This document shows, piece by piece, positions 26,559-35,207 of a stretch of 64,000 nucleotides of DNA (position 1 is its first letter; the number at the start of each line of letters is the position of its first letter). The notes beneath the pieces were generated by a model that was not told the origin of the DNA, did no database searches, and worked only from the letters and a program-made list of their open reading frames with translations. The translations under genes were made by a program, and so were the position numbers. The DNA comes from Nevskia soli DSM 19509 (GTDB lineage: Bacteria > Pseudomonadota > Gammaproteobacteria > Nevskiales > Nevskiaceae), in assembly GCF_000711955.1 (NCBI RefSeq), contig NZ_JONR01000007.1:62001-126000 (forward strand), in the 5' to 3' direction.

Positions 26559-27653
26559 TTACTTATCCAGCACGCGGAATTCGACGCGACGGTTACGCTC
26601 GCGATCGTCCGCGGTCCGTTCCGGCGAGATCAGCGGCTCGGTCTTGCCGTAGCCCTTGGCGCGCAGCTGATCCGGCTTGGCGCCCTTGGCGATCAGGTAC
26701 GCCCGCACCGCCTCGGCACGCTTCTGCGACAGCGTGAGGTTGGCGGCGGCGCTGCCGATGCTGTCGGTGTGGCCGGCGATCTCGACACGCAGGCCTGGCT
26801 GGCCGATGAAGGCCGGGGCGATGGTGTCGAGAATGGTCTGGGCGTTGGCGCTCAGGCGGGCCTTGTTGAACTCGAAGGTGACGCCGTTGAGCTCGATGGT
26901 CTGGCCGGGGATGACGCAACCGTGCGCATCGACCTTGAGGCCGTGCGGGGTGTTGGGGCACAGATCGTGCTCGTCGTCCACGCCGTCGCCGTCGCTGTCG
27001 ATCCAGGGGCGCGGCACTTCCTTGACCAGCGGCTCCATCGTCGGCGGGATCGAGGGCGGCACTTCGATGACGCGCTCGACCACGCGACCCAGCGGGATTT
27101 CGATGCCGATCAGGGCACGGTAGTCGTTGAAGCCATCGTGATAGAAGTCGCGGATGTAGCGGCCTTCGCCGCGCAGCTTGATGCCGTCATACAGCGACTT
27201 GGTGACGAAGCCGATGCCGGCTTCGGCAACGAAACTGGTGCTGTCGTCGCTCTGCGGATTGACGTCCTGATACAGGGCGCCGATGCCGACCAGGCCGTAC
27301 GGGGTGATCGCGGCCTTGCGGCGGTCCCACAGGCTGTATGCCAGGTCCACCGTGCCGCCCCACTGGTAGAAGTCCGTGCCGTGATTGCGGCCGGTCTCGA
27401 AGATCGAGCCCTGGATGTTCCCTTCGATCGAGAAGTGATCGCTGAACTGGTTGCCGTAGATCACCGAGGTGGTGAAGCCGTTCCGCTGGGTGCCGCGGCC
27501 GCTGTCCGGAATGGCGTATCCCGGCAGGATGGCGATGTAGTCGCTGGAGATCAGCTGCTCCTGGATGCGGACGACAGGAGCGTCCTGGGCAGTTGCAGCG
27601 GCGGAGAACATCGCGAGCACGGCGGCTGCGATAGGAGCTAGACGAATGCGCAT
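26559..27653 (-). CDS. OmpA-family outer membrane protein
   Basis: 364 residues. The order is a signal peptide (MRIRLAPIAAAVLAMFSAAATA), an N-terminal beta-barrel-like region (about 25-205, with YGLVGIGALYQDV), a proline-rich hinge (VPPSIPPTMEPL), a calcium-binding thrombospondin type 3-like motif (DSDGDGVDDEHDLCPNTP), and a C-terminal peptidoglycan-binding OmpA domain (TFEFNKARLS, VEIAGHTDSIG, NRRVEFRVLDK). It tethers outer membrane to cell wall. The ATG at 27653 is chosen because GGAAG is correctly spaced and the signal peptide follows; a start 13 residues upstream is less likely. Confidence 0.93.
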   Translation of the reverse strand: MRIRLAPIAAAVLAMFSAAATAQDAPVVRIQEQLISSDYIAILPGYAIPDSGRGTQRNGFTTSVIYGNQFSDHFSIEGNIQGSIFETGRNHGTDFYQWGGTVDLAYSLWDRRKAAITPYGLVGIGALYQDVNPQSDDSTSFVAEAGIGFVTKSLYDGIKLRGEGRYIRDFYHDGFNDYRALIGIEIPLGRVVERVIEVPPSIPPTMEPLVKEVPRPWIDSDGDGVDDEHDLCPNTPHGLKVDAHGCVIPGQTIELNGVTFEFNKARLSANAQTILDTIAPAFIGQPGLRVEIAGHTDSIGSAAANLTLSQKRAEAVRAYLIAKGAKPDQLRAKGYGKTEPLISPERTADDRERNRRVEFRVLDK

Positions 27654-28091
27654 TGGCACTACTTCCCTGCTTATAAGTCCCGATTTTCCCAAGCGCCCGA
27701 ATGAACTTCAGGAGCGTGGCCCTGAGTACTGCTCACCATTCACGATGCCGAACGAACCACTTCACTTTGCAGTCGCAACCGCATCTGCCGGCGGCTTTTT
27801 TATTGGTGAATATTGAAAGCTGCATACCGCTACATACTGAGTGTAACTGAAATTGTTGGCAAAGGAGAAAGCATGTTTCGCGCCAGTACCCTGGCGTCGG
27901 GGCATAAGCCGGGTCTGACGCCGACATCAGGACGCCGGATAGGTGCCGGGCGGGGCTGGTACGGTTGTAGCTGCTGGAAACGGAGGCTGGGGGCCTTGAT
28001 TTGACCCGAATTTCCAGCCTCGCAAAACCGTGGACCGGTCGCCGGCACCGCGCTGCGACGGAATTGTGCGGCCGGGACGGCAAGGGGAAAG
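27654..28091. other. Gap between ompA-like gene and tRNA-Gly, with a possible 43-residue frame
   Basis: About 440 bases with no recognised gene. One short frame, 27873-28004 on the plus strand (MFRASTLASGHKPGLTPTSG start), has an excellent AAAGGAG seven bases ahead of its ATG but no resemblance to anything known; its composition (Gly, Arg, Trp, two Cys) looks like chance coding. The leftward promoter of the OmpA-family gene must lie in the 27654-27760 part. Confidence 0.35.
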
Positions 28092-28165
28092 TGGAGCGGG
28101 TGATGGGAATCGAACCCACGCTAGCAGCTTGGGAAGCTGCAGTTCTACCATTGAACTACACCCGC
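28092..28165 (-). tRNA. tRNA-Gly(CCC)
   Basis: On the minus strand the acceptor GCGGGTG pairs with CACCCGC. The anticodon stem GCAGC/GCTGC holds TTCCCAA, giving anticodon CCC (28131-28133). The T-arm has GTTCGATTC and CCA is encoded. Length 74 is normal. Confidence 0.96.
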
Positions 28166-28517
28166 GTGCCCGTGCGAATAGTCTAAACGATGACCGGCTG
28201 GCGGGTGCAATGCCGGGGGCGGCTTTTAAGCGCTGGTGGAGGATCCGCCAGCTTTCAGGCTGCTACTGCCCGCCACAAACGGCCGGCAGGAACTGCTGCT
28301 CCAACCGCATGGCCCCGGAGTGCCTCGAGCCCGCTACCAGACGATTCCGGACGGTCGGGGGAGAAATAGGCAAAACCTGGGGTGCAAAGGCAGGGGTGAT
28401 CCCGCTGGAGGTCGCGTTCCATCCGGAGGAGATGCAACACGGAGAGCCCCGTGGCTGGAGTAAAGTAAAATGAAGCGTTCCGACGCCCCCTTACCGGTAT
28501 ATTTCCTGGCCATCGTG
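28166..28517. other. Gap upstream of thiS
   Basis: About 350 bases without a supported gene. I looked for a thiamine pyrophosphate riboswitch because thiS and thiG follow, and found neither of its conserved core sequences (CTGAGA and the ACCTGATCTGG-like arm). An ATG at 28470 in frame with thiS has GGAG nine bases upstream and may be the true translation start. Confidence 0.4.
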
Positions 28518-28718
28518 ATGCAGATTGTCGTCAACGGCGAAAATACCGCCGTCTCCGAGGGAATCACCCTAGCCGAGCTGGTCGGGAGCCTGCAGCTGGC
28601 CGGGCAGCGTCTGGCCATCGAATTGAACGGCGATATCGTGCCGCGCAGCCGCTGGCCGGAAGTACACCTGAACGGCGGCGACCGCGCCGAGATCGTCCGG
28701 GCCATCGGCGGCGGCTGA
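28518..28718 (+). CDS. thiS: Sulfur carrier protein ThiS
   Basis: 66 residues with the ubiquitin-like fold pattern of ThiS (MQIVVNGENTAV, TLAELVGSL, RLAIELNGDIVPRSRWPEV, GDRAEIVRAIGGG) and the essential C-terminal Gly-Gly that is thiocarboxylated. It donates sulfur for the thiazole of thiamine, next to its partner ThiG. The start matches other ThiS proteins, but the in-frame ATG at 28470 has the better ribosome site and would add 16 residues (MKRSDAPLPVYFLAIV). Confidence 0.92.
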   Translation: MQIVVNGENTAVSEGITLAELVGSLQLAGQRLAIELNGDIVPRSRWPEVHLNGGDRAEIVRAIGGG

Positions 28719-28824
28719 AACCGCGCCTGTCGCCCGATTTTCAGCATACTCGGCGGCCGCGGGGCGCCGCAGCCGCGCTTCCCGGTGCCTCTGCCCGGAT
28801 GCCCGCAACCAAGGATTCTGACCG

Positions 28825-29631
28825 ATGACCCAAGCCCAACCGACCCAGTCCCTGCCCGACGCCCTGCGCATTGCCGGGCGTTCCTACGCCTCGCGCCTGC
28901 TCGTCGGCACCGGCAAATACAAGGACCTGGAGCAGACGCGGCGCGCGGTCGAGGCCAGCGGCGCCGAAATCGTCACGGTCGCCGTCCGCCGGACCAACCT
29001 GGGACAGAAGCCGGGCGAGCCGAACCTGCTCGATGTCCTGCCGCCGGACCGCTACACCATCCTGCCCAATACCGCCGGCTGCTATAGCGCCGAGGACGCG
29101 CTGCGCACCTGCCGCCTGGCACGCGAACTGCTGGATGATCACCGGCTGGTCAAGCTGGAAGTGCTGGGCGATGCCAAGACCCTGTTCCCGGACGTGACCG
29201 CCACCCTGGCTGCCGCCGAGCAGCTGGTGAAAGAGGGCTTCGAGGTCATGGTCTACACCAGCGACGATCCGATCATCGCCAAGCGCCTGGAAGAACTCGG
29301 CTGCGTCGCGGTGATGCCGCTGGCGGCCCCCATCGGCTCCGGACTGGGCGTGCAGAACCGCTACAACATCCTCAGCATCATCGAGAACGCGCGGGTGCCG
29401 ATCATCGTCGACGCCGGCGTCGGTACCGCCTCCGATGCCGCCATCGCCATGGAACTGGGCTGTGACGGCGTACTGATGAACACCGCCATCGCCGAGGCCA
29501 GGGACCCGGTGCTGATGGCCAGCGCCATGAAGCACGCCATCATCGGCGGCCGCGAAGCCTTCCGCGCCGGGCGCATGCCGCGGCGGCGTTACGCTTCGGC
29601 CTCGTCACCCCTCGACGGCACCGTCGTCTGA
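28825..29631 (+). CDS. thiG: Thiazole synthase ThiG
   Basis: 268 residues, a TIM-barrel enzyme that builds the thiazole phosphate from deoxyxylulose 5-phosphate, ThiS thiocarboxylate and dehydroglycine. Conserved parts are SRLLVGTGKYKD, LLPDRY-like LPPDRYTILPNTAGCYSAEDA, KLEVLGD (imine-forming lysine region), MPLAAPIGSGLG and VDAGVGTASDAA. AAGGA lies upstream of the ATG. trmB starts 2 nt after the stop. Confidence 0.96.
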   Translation: MTQAQPTQSLPDALRIAGRSYASRLLVGTGKYKDLEQTRRAVEASGAEIVTVAVRRTNLGQKPGEPNLLDVLPPDRYTILPNTAGCYSAEDALRTCRLARELLDDHRLVKLEVLGDAKTLFPDVTATLAAAEQLVKEGFEVMVYTSDDPIIAKRLEELGCVAVMPLAAPIGSGLGVQNRYNILSIIENARVPIIVDAGVGTASDAAIAMELGCDGVLMNTAIAEARDPVLMASAMKHAIIGGREAFRAGRMPRRRYASASSPLDGTVV

Positions 29632-29633
29632 TC

Positions 29634-30362
29634 GTGACCGAAGCCGCCCGCCACGATTCCGCCGATTCCGGCGCCCCCGTCGAGGGCGCGCCGGCGCACC
29701 ATATCCGCAGCTACGTGCGCCGCGAGGGCCGCATCACCTCGGCCCAGGAAGAAGCGCTGGAACAGCTGTGGCCGCGCTACGGCATCGACCCCGCCGGTAC
29801 GGTGCTCGACCTGCCGACGATCTTCGGGCGGCGGGCGCCGCTGGCGGTGGAGATCGGTTTCGGCAGCGGGGACCACCTGCTGAGCAGCGCCCAGGCGCGG
29901 CCGGATACCGACTTCATCGGCATCGAGGTGCATCGTCCCGGCGCCGGTCGCGTCCTGCAGCAGGCGGACAAGCTGGGACTGACCAACCTGCGCGTGCTGT
30001 GCACCGACGCGGTGGAAGTGCTGCGCCAGTCCCTGCCCGCGGCCAGCGTCGACGAGGTGGTGATCTTTTTCCCCGATCCCTGGCCCAAGAAGCGCCACCA
30101 GAAGCGGCGCCTGGTGCAGCCGGCCTTCGTCGAACTGCTGGCGCGGGTGCTGCGCCCCGGCGGGCGGCTGCGCATGGCCACCGACTGGGCCGACTATGCC
30201 CGCCACATGCTTGAAGTAATGGCTACGGCGTCGCAATTCAGCAACGTCGCGGGTGAAGGCGGCGCCATCCCGCGCCCGGCCGACCGGCCGCTGACCCGCT
30301 TCGAAGCGCGCGGCCTGCGCCTCGGCCACGAAGTCGCCGACTTCGAGTTCGTCCGGAAATAG
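29634..30362 (+). CDS. trmB: tRNA (guanine-N7-)-methyltransferase
   Basis: 242 residues. It methylates G46 in the variable loop of tRNAs using S-adenosylmethionine. The binding motif is VEIGFGSGDHLL, followed by FIGIEVHRPGAGR and the diagnostic PDPWPKKRHQKRRLVQ. The GTG start sits 2 nt after thiG, suggesting translational coupling. This thiG-trmB adjacency is common in gammaproteobacteria. The N-terminal 20 residues are poorly conserved and disordered-looking. Confidence 0.95.
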   Translation: MTEAARHDSADSGAPVEGAPAHHIRSYVRREGRITSAQEEALEQLWPRYGIDPAGTVLDLPTIFGRRAPLAVEIGFGSGDHLLSSAQARPDTDFIGIEVHRPGAGRVLQQADKLGLTNLRVLCTDAVEVLRQSLPAASVDEVVIFFPDPWPKKRHQKRRLVQPAFVELLARVLRPGGRLRMATDWADYARHMLEVMATASQFSNVAGEGGAIPRPADRPLTRFEARGLRLGHEVADFEFVRK

Positions 30363-30371
30363 CCTCTAACC

Positions 30372-31268
30372 ATGTCCGTCGAACATCCCATCATCGCGGT
30401 CACCGGCTCCTCCGGCGCCGGCACCAGCACCGCCCGGCGGGTGTTCGAGCGCATCTTCGACAGCCTCAAGCTGGAAGCGGCCTACATCCCCGGCGACAGC
30501 TTCCACGCCTATGATCGCGAACAGATGCGCGCCCTGGTGGAGAAGGCGCGCATCCGCGGCGAGAACTTCAGCCACTTCGGTCCCGGCGCCAACCTGCTGG
30601 ACCGCCTGGAAAAGCTGTTCCGCGACTACGGCGCGCGCGGCACCGGCATGGTGCGCAGCTACCTGCATACCGAGGCCGAGGCACAGGAAGCGGAGCAGCC
30701 GGTCGGCACCTTCACCCCCTGGACGCGCTTGCCGCCGGATACCGACGTGCTGTTCTATGAAGGCCTGCACGGCGGTGTCGTCACCTCCGAGGTCAACGTC
30801 GCGCGCCATGTCGACCTGCTGATCGGCGTGACGCCCATCGTCAACCTGGAGTGGATCCAGAAGATCAAGCGCGACCGCGACGAGCGCGGCCAGACCGTGG
30901 ACGACGTCACCGGCACCATCCTGCGCCGCCTGCCGGACTACGTCACCTACATCACGCCGCAGTTCTCGCGCACCGACGTCAACTTCCAGCGCGTGCCGCT
31001 GGTGGATACCAGCAACCCCTTCGTCGAACGCGATATCCCCACCGCCGAGGAAAGCCTGGTGGTGATCAGCTTCCGCCTCAACTCCAGGGTCGAGGCCGAC
31101 ATCGGCAAGCTGGTCGACGGCATCCCCAACGCCTTCCTGTCGCGTTCCACCACCGTGGTGGTCCCCGGTACGGAGATGGAGGTGGCGATGGAAGCCACCC
31201 TGCGCCCGGCCGTGAAACGCCTCGCCGCCGCGCGGCGCAAGGCGCTCAAGGACAAAGAAAAGGACTAG
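30372..31268 (+). CDS. prkB: Phosphoribulokinase, non-Calvin PrkB type
   Basis: 298 residues with P-loop GSSGAGTST, the segment YIPGDSFHAYDR and FYEGLHGG, matching bacterial type I phosphoribulokinases. The activity expected is ATP-dependent phosphorylation of ribulose 5-phosphate. No RuBisCO or other Calvin cycle gene is in the window; heterotrophic gammaproteobacteria such as E. coli also carry a PrkB of unclear role. It follows trmB by 9 nt, so probably lies in the thiS-thiG-trmB transcript. Confidence 0.9.
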   Translation: MSVEHPIIAVTGSSGAGTSTARRVFERIFDSLKLEAAYIPGDSFHAYDREQMRALVEKARIRGENFSHFGPGANLLDRLEKLFRDYGARGTGMVRSYLHTEAEAQEAEQPVGTFTPWTRLPPDTDVLFYEGLHGGVVTSEVNVARHVDLLIGVTPIVNLEWIQKIKRDRDERGQTVDDVTGTILRRLPDYVTYITPQFSRTDVNFQRVPLVDTSNPFVERDIPTAEESLVVISFRLNSRVEADIGKLVDGIPNAFLSRSTTVVVPGTEMEVAMEATLRPAVKRLAAARRKALKDKEKD

Positions 31269-31319
31269 GGCTGCACCAGCCTGCGTCCGTCCATTCATTC
31301 GCTATCAGGACCGATCCGC

Positions 31320-32354
31320 ATGCGCACCCGCAAGCTTGGCCCCACCGACCTCGATGTCACCCGCATCTGCCTCGGCACCATGACCTGGGGCGAGCAGAAC
31401 ACCGAAGCCGAGGCGCACGAGCAGCTCGATTACGCCGTGGCCCAGGGCATCAATTTCATCGACGCCGCCGAGATGTACCCGGTGCCGCCCAAGGCCGAGA
31501 CCCAGGGCCGCACCGAGCAATACCTCGGCACCTGGCTCAAGGCGCGCGGCAACCGCGACAAGCTCATCATCGCCACCAAGGTCATCGGCCCCGGCGAATT
31601 CCCCTGGCTCCGCGGCGGTCCGCGGCTGGATCGCGCCAGCGTGCTCGCCGCCTGCGACACCAGCCTGCAGCGCCTGCAGACCGACTACATCGACCTGTAC
31701 CAGGTGCACTGGCCCGCGCGCAGCACCAACTACTTCGGCCAGCTCAACTACCGCGCCACCAACGATCGTGCCGCCACGCCCATCGAGGAAACCCTCGGCG
31801 CGCTGGGCGAGCTGGTGCGGCAGGGCAAGGTGCGCCACATCGGCATTTCCAACGAGACCCCCTGGGGCGTCGCCGAATACTTCCGCCTGGCGCGCGAGCG
31901 GAACCTGCCCAGGCCGGTGTCGATCCAGAATCCCTACAGCCTGCTCAACCGCAGCTTCGAGGTCGGCCTGTCGGAATTCTCGCACCGCGACAAGCTGGGC
32001 CTGCTGGCCTATTCGCCGCTCGCCTTCGGCGCCCTGTCCGGCAAATACCTCGGCGGCGCCCGGCCCCCGCAGGGGCGCCTCACCCTGTTCGCGCGCTTCA
32101 GCCGCTACAACGGCGAGCACGCCGACCACGCCATCGGCGAGTACGTCGCACTGGCGCGGCAGCACGGCCTCGACCCCGCGCAGATGGCCCTTGCCTTCGT
32201 CACCGCGCGGCCGTTCACCACCTCCACCATCATCGGCGCGACGACCATGGAGCAGCTACGCTCGAATATTGCTTCGAGCGAGATCAAGCTTTCGGATGAG
32301 GTGTTGCAGGGGATCGAGGCGATTCACAAGCGATACACGATTCCCTGTCCCTGA
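31320..32354 (+). CDS. tas: NADP-dependent aldo-keto reductase, Tas-like
   Basis: 344 residues, a TIM-barrel reductase closely resembling E. coli Tas, which shares the GTMTWGEQNTEAEAHEQLDY and DAAEMYPVPPKAETQGRTE segments. Catalytic tetrad residues are visible as Asp and Tyr in DAAEMYP, Lys in IIATKVIG and His in YQVHWPAR. The physiological substrate is unknown. A weak AGGA lies upstream. It is the last gene of this rightward run; repeat DNA follows. Confidence 0.92.
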   Translation: MRTRKLGPTDLDVTRICLGTMTWGEQNTEAEAHEQLDYAVAQGINFIDAAEMYPVPPKAETQGRTEQYLGTWLKARGNRDKLIIATKVIGPGEFPWLRGGPRLDRASVLAACDTSLQRLQTDYIDLYQVHWPARSTNYFGQLNYRATNDRAATPIEETLGALGELVRQGKVRHIGISNETPWGVAEYFRLARERNLPRPVSIQNPYSLLNRSFEVGLSEFSHRDKLGLLAYSPLAFGALSGKYLGGARPPQGRLTLFARFSRYNGEHADHAIGEYVALARQHGLDPAQMALAFVTARPFTTSTIIGATTMEQLRSNIASSEIKLSDEVLQGIEAIHKRYTIPCP

Positions 32355-32905
32355 TACCCCTGTTTTTCCCCATGGGTGCCATGCGTGCCAAGGTTTTTTG
32401 TTGGCACGCATGCGGCGAGCGTGTTCCTTTCCACCGGAAAAAAGGCCGCGAAAGTCGGGGCTGTACATCCCTGCGTTGAGGGCAGCAGAACTGTATCCCC
32501 GCCTGCGCGGGGATGACGAAAAGGGCTAGGGAGTGTTCAAGAGCGACGTTTCGGCTTTTGATGTTCCCCCCGTTGCCTGCGCCGAGCATCGCAGCCCGCG
32601 GCGACGTAGGCTCGCGCCTGTTTGGCGCGAGGCGAGGCAGGATGCCGAAGCGTTTTTGTACAGGCCAGGGATGGCCTGTACAAAAACCCCGCCGCGGGCG
32701 AGAAGCGCAGGGGACCCATCAATCACCAAAGGTGATTGATGGGCGCAGGCTCCGGGGCGGCGCTTCTTTGGTTACTTTCTTGTCGCTGGAGACAAGAAAG
32801 TGACCCGCCTTCAAGGCGGAACCGCAATCTCAATCTGCGACTCCAACGCCTCGCGCGCAAGCGCGTACATCAAGGTTTCAATGAGCATGCAAGGAGCTAC
32901 GCAGG
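32355..32905. other. Repeat-rich gap downstream of tas
   Basis: About 550 bases without a gene. It holds a REP-like palindrome at 32495-32514 (ATCCCCGC/GCGGGGAT) and, from 32553, copy A of the multi-hairpin dispersed element annotated separately. Open frames across it are products of the repeat and have no ribosome binding sites. Confidence 0.75.
32553..32868 (+). repeat. Multi-hairpin dispersed element, copy A
   Basis: A series of perfect inverted repeats. P1 (32594-32603 with 32690-32699) encloses P2 (32611-32618 with 32624-32631) and P3 (32652-32667 with 32672-32687, 16 bp, GGGA loop). P4 follows (32715-32727 with 32731-32743), then P5 (32771-32784 with 32791-32804) and short terminal hairpins near 32811-32864. 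The same order recurs at 49519-49939 and, inverted, at 49010-49334, with stem sequences changed on both arms. It lies 199 nt past tas and ends before the MBL gene stop. Confidence 0.9.
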
Positions 32906-33745
32906 CTAGCCCGTATACCGCGCCAACTCCACCGGATCATGCGCACAAATCAACTCCACCTCCTCCCCCTTGCTGCGCGCCAGCTCCAGCAACCGCGCCT
33001 GGTTGGCCTTGCGCTGCTGGCCATCCACCTGCACCAGGTTCTGGAACAGGCTCAACCCCGGCGTGCAATACGGATGCGCCGGATTGACCTCGTCGCGATA
33101 GAAGTAGGCATCCCCGCAATGCAGCAGCCATCGGGCGCCATTCTTGCCGCCGCCGTTGATCGCCACGCCGCAATGGCCCCGCGTATGCCCGATCAAGGGC
33201 ACCAGCAGGATTTCGTCGCGGCTGCCGGGCAGGGTGCGGATGCTGTCGAAGCCGTTCCAGCGCTCGCCCTGGATTTCGTGCATGACCCACTTCGGCCGGT
33301 GGGCGAAGTGCGCGGGCCGGTAGCGGCCTTTCTCGCCCAGGCTGGGGCGCTCCATCGCGGCGTGATGTTCAGGCTTGAAGATATGGACCTGCGCGTCGGG
33401 GAAATCGGACAGGCCGCCGGCATGGTCGAGGTCGAGGTGGGTGACGACGATGTGGCGCACGTCGGCGGCCTTGAAGCCCAGCGCCTGCACCTGGTGCAGG
33501 GCGGTCTCCTCCATCAGCAGCTTCGGCTGCACCACGAGGTTGAAGGCGGCGCCGAGCTGGCCGGGATTGCGCACGTCGCCGGTGCCGAGGCCGGTCTCCA
33601 CCAGCACCAGGCCGTCGGCACCCTCGATCAGCAGGCAATGACAGCACATGTCGGCGGCTTCGAGCAGGCCGCCGTGGCCGTTGATCAGGCGCTTGCCGAG
33701 CGGGCACATGCTGCCGCAGTTGAGATGATGGATCTTCAATGACAT
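32906..33745 (-). CDS. MBL-fold metallohydrolase, lactonase-like
   Basis: 279 residues with the metallo-beta-lactamase zinc motif THLDLDHAGG, a second His in LIGHTRGHCG and Asp in LLHCGDAYFYRDEV. The general arrangement resembles N-acyl homoserine lactonases and related short MBL hydrolases, but substrate cannot be assigned. The N-terminus has an uncommon cluster of Cys (HHLNCGSMCP and DMCCHC). No signal peptide, so cytoplasmic. It is downstream of modB's region on the same strand, 31 nt from the modB stop. Confidence 0.85.
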   Translation of the reverse strand: MSLKIHHLNCGSMCPLGKRLINGHGGLLEAADMCCHCLLIEGADGLVLVETGLGTGDVRNPGQLGAAFNLVVQPKLLMEETALHQVQALGFKAADVRHIVVTHLDLDHAGGLSDFPDAQVHIFKPEHHAAMERPSLGEKGRYRPAHFAHRPKWVMHEIQGERWNGFDSIRTLPGSRDEILLVPLIGHTRGHCGVAINGGGKNGARWLLHCGDAYFYRDEVNPAHPYCTPGLSLFQNLVQVDGQQRKANQARLLELARSKGEEVELICAHDPVELARYTG

Positions 33746-33776
33746 GCGGGCTCCTCCCGGATCGTTGTTTGAACGG

Positions 33777-34481
33777 TCAGCGCGGCTGCGGCCTGGGCGG
33801 CGCCGGCGTGCGCTGGCGCAGCCAGGCGATGAACAGCAGCATCGCCAGGGACGAGGCCAGCAGCACCAGGGCGTAAGTATGCGCCACGCTGTAGTTGAGT
33901 TTCTGCGTTTCGTCGTACAGCGCGATGGAGGCGACCCGCGTCACGCCGGGGATGTTGCCGCCGAGCATCAGCACCACGCCGAACTCGCCCATGGTGTGGG
34001 CGAAGGACAGGGCGGCACCGGTGATGATGCCGTTGCGCGCCACCGGCACCATCACTTTCCAGAACACCTGCCGCGCACGGGCGCCGAGGGACACGGCCGC
34101 TTCGATCAGGCCGGCGTCGACATCACGCAGCGAGGACTGCATCGGCTGCACCGCGTAGGGCAGGCTGTACAGCACCGAGCCGACCACCAGGCCGGGGAAG
34201 CTGAAGGCCAGGGTGCTGCCGAACAGCGCCTGCCAGGCCTGTCCGATGGGGCTGCGGTTGCCCAGCGCCAGCAGCACGTAGAAGCCGATCACGGTTGGCG
34301 GCAGCACGATCGGCAAGGTCACCATGGCTTCCACCAGCGGCGCCGCGTGCGAACGCGAACGATTGAGCCAGCCCGCCAGCGGCAATCCCAAGGCCAGCAG
34401 GATCACGGTCGAGGTGGCCGCCAGGCGCACCGTCAGCCACAGCGAAGCCCACAGCTCGGGGCTGAGTGCGGCGAGATTCAA
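33777..34481 (-). CDS. modB: Molybdate ABC transporter permease ModB
   Basis: 234 residues with five to six membrane helices and the MetI-type inner membrane signature (EAAVSLGARARQVFWKVMVP as the EAA loop). ModB-type motifs include TLPIVLPPTVIGFYVL and HTMGEFGVVLMLGGNIPGVT. It forms the channel for molybdate or tungstate. The usual partners modA (binding protein) and modC (ATPase) are not adjacent on either side, so they must be elsewhere if the transporter works. Confidence 0.92.
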   Translation of the reverse strand: MNLAALSPELWASLWLTVRLAATSTVILLALGLPLAGWLNRSRSHAAPLVEAMVTLPIVLPPTVIGFYVLLALGNRSPIGQAWQALFGSTLAFSFPGLVVGSVLYSLPYAVQPMQSSLRDVDAGLIEAAVSLGARARQVFWKVMVPVARNGIITGAALSFAHTMGEFGVVLMLGGNIPGVTRVASIALYDETQKLNYSVAHTYALVLLASSLAMLLFIAWLRQRTPAPPRPQPR

Positions 34482-34583
34482 GTGACCGGTACTCCCGGCA
34501 TGGCGGCGCTAATCCTGTGATCCGGGGCGCAGTGTGCCAGCAGGCTGCCGCCCGGTGCCAGACCGCGGTGCTAGACTCGATTC

Positions 34584-35207
34584 ATGCTCGGGCTCTTCCG
34601 ACCGGCAGCACCGCCCGCCGCCTGCGAATACGGACTGGCGGACGGCAGCCGCGCGCTCCTGCGCCGCCTGCGCCCGGACGACGCCGAACGCCTGCGCACC
34701 GGCTACATCCTCCTCTCCGAGGAATCGCGGCGCCTGCGTTTCTTCGACCAGGCCAGCGAGCCGCAACTGGATTTCCTCGATCGACTGGATGGGAAAGACC
34801 ATGTCGGCTGGGGCGCGCTCGACGCCAAGGCGCCGGACGGCGTGTTCATGGGTATCGCCCGCTACGTGCGCACCGCGCCCAGGCTGGATTGCGCCGAGGT
34901 GGCGCTGACCGTGCTGGATCCCTACCAGAGCCGCGGCGTCCGCATCCTGCTGCACGCCTGCCTGCACCGCTGCGCCGCCAGCAACCGGGTGCGCCGTTTC
35001 TTCTACGACGTCAGCGAGGACAACCCGCGCTTCCTGCACCACCTGCGCGACCTCGGCGCCAAGCGCGGTCCCACCGAGCGTCACGTGGTGCGGCTGGAAC
35101 TGCCGGTGTATGGGAAATCATCGCGGGTGCCCCGCGACACGCCGGCTGGCCGGCGCTTCCATGCCGTCATGTGCGGATTGGAGCGGGCGCGGGCGGTTGC
35201 CGCATGA
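34584..35207 (+). CDS. GNAT-family N-acetyltransferase
   Basis: 207 residues. The GNAT fold is suggested by ALLRRLRPDDAERLRTGY at the start of the domain, MGIARYVR (strand 4), AEVALTVLDPYQSRGVRILLHACL (acetyl-CoA loop, here QSRGV instead of the usual Q/RxxGxG/A) and the late FYDVSEDNPRFLHHLRDLG. Similar domains occur alone or fused to acyl-CoA synthetases. Target unknown. Its 3' end overlaps the convergent ampG by about 41 nt. Confidence 0.8.
   Translation: MLGLFRPAAPPAACEYGLADGSRALLRRLRPDDAERLRTGYILLSEESRRLRFFDQASEPQLDFLDRLDGKDHVGWGALDAKAPDGVFMGIARYVRTAPRLDCAEVALTVLDPYQSRGVRILLHACLHRCAASNRVRRFFYDVSEDNPRFLHHLRDLGAKRGPTERHVVRLELPVYGKSSRVPRDTPAGRRFHAVMCGLERARAVAA

Noticed and set aside
28166..28517. 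Thiamine pyrophosphate riboswitch ahead of thiS
   Set aside because: The conserved core sequences of that riboswitch were looked for and not found.
30372..31268. Evidence of carbon fixation from phosphoribulokinase
   Set aside because: PrkB-type enzymes occur in heterotrophs and no RuBisCO or carboxysome gene is in the window.
32526..32803. Short overlapping open frames on both strands in the 32.5-32.8 kb gap
   Set aside because: They translate the multi-hairpin repeat, occur similarly in the other copies and lack ribosome sites.
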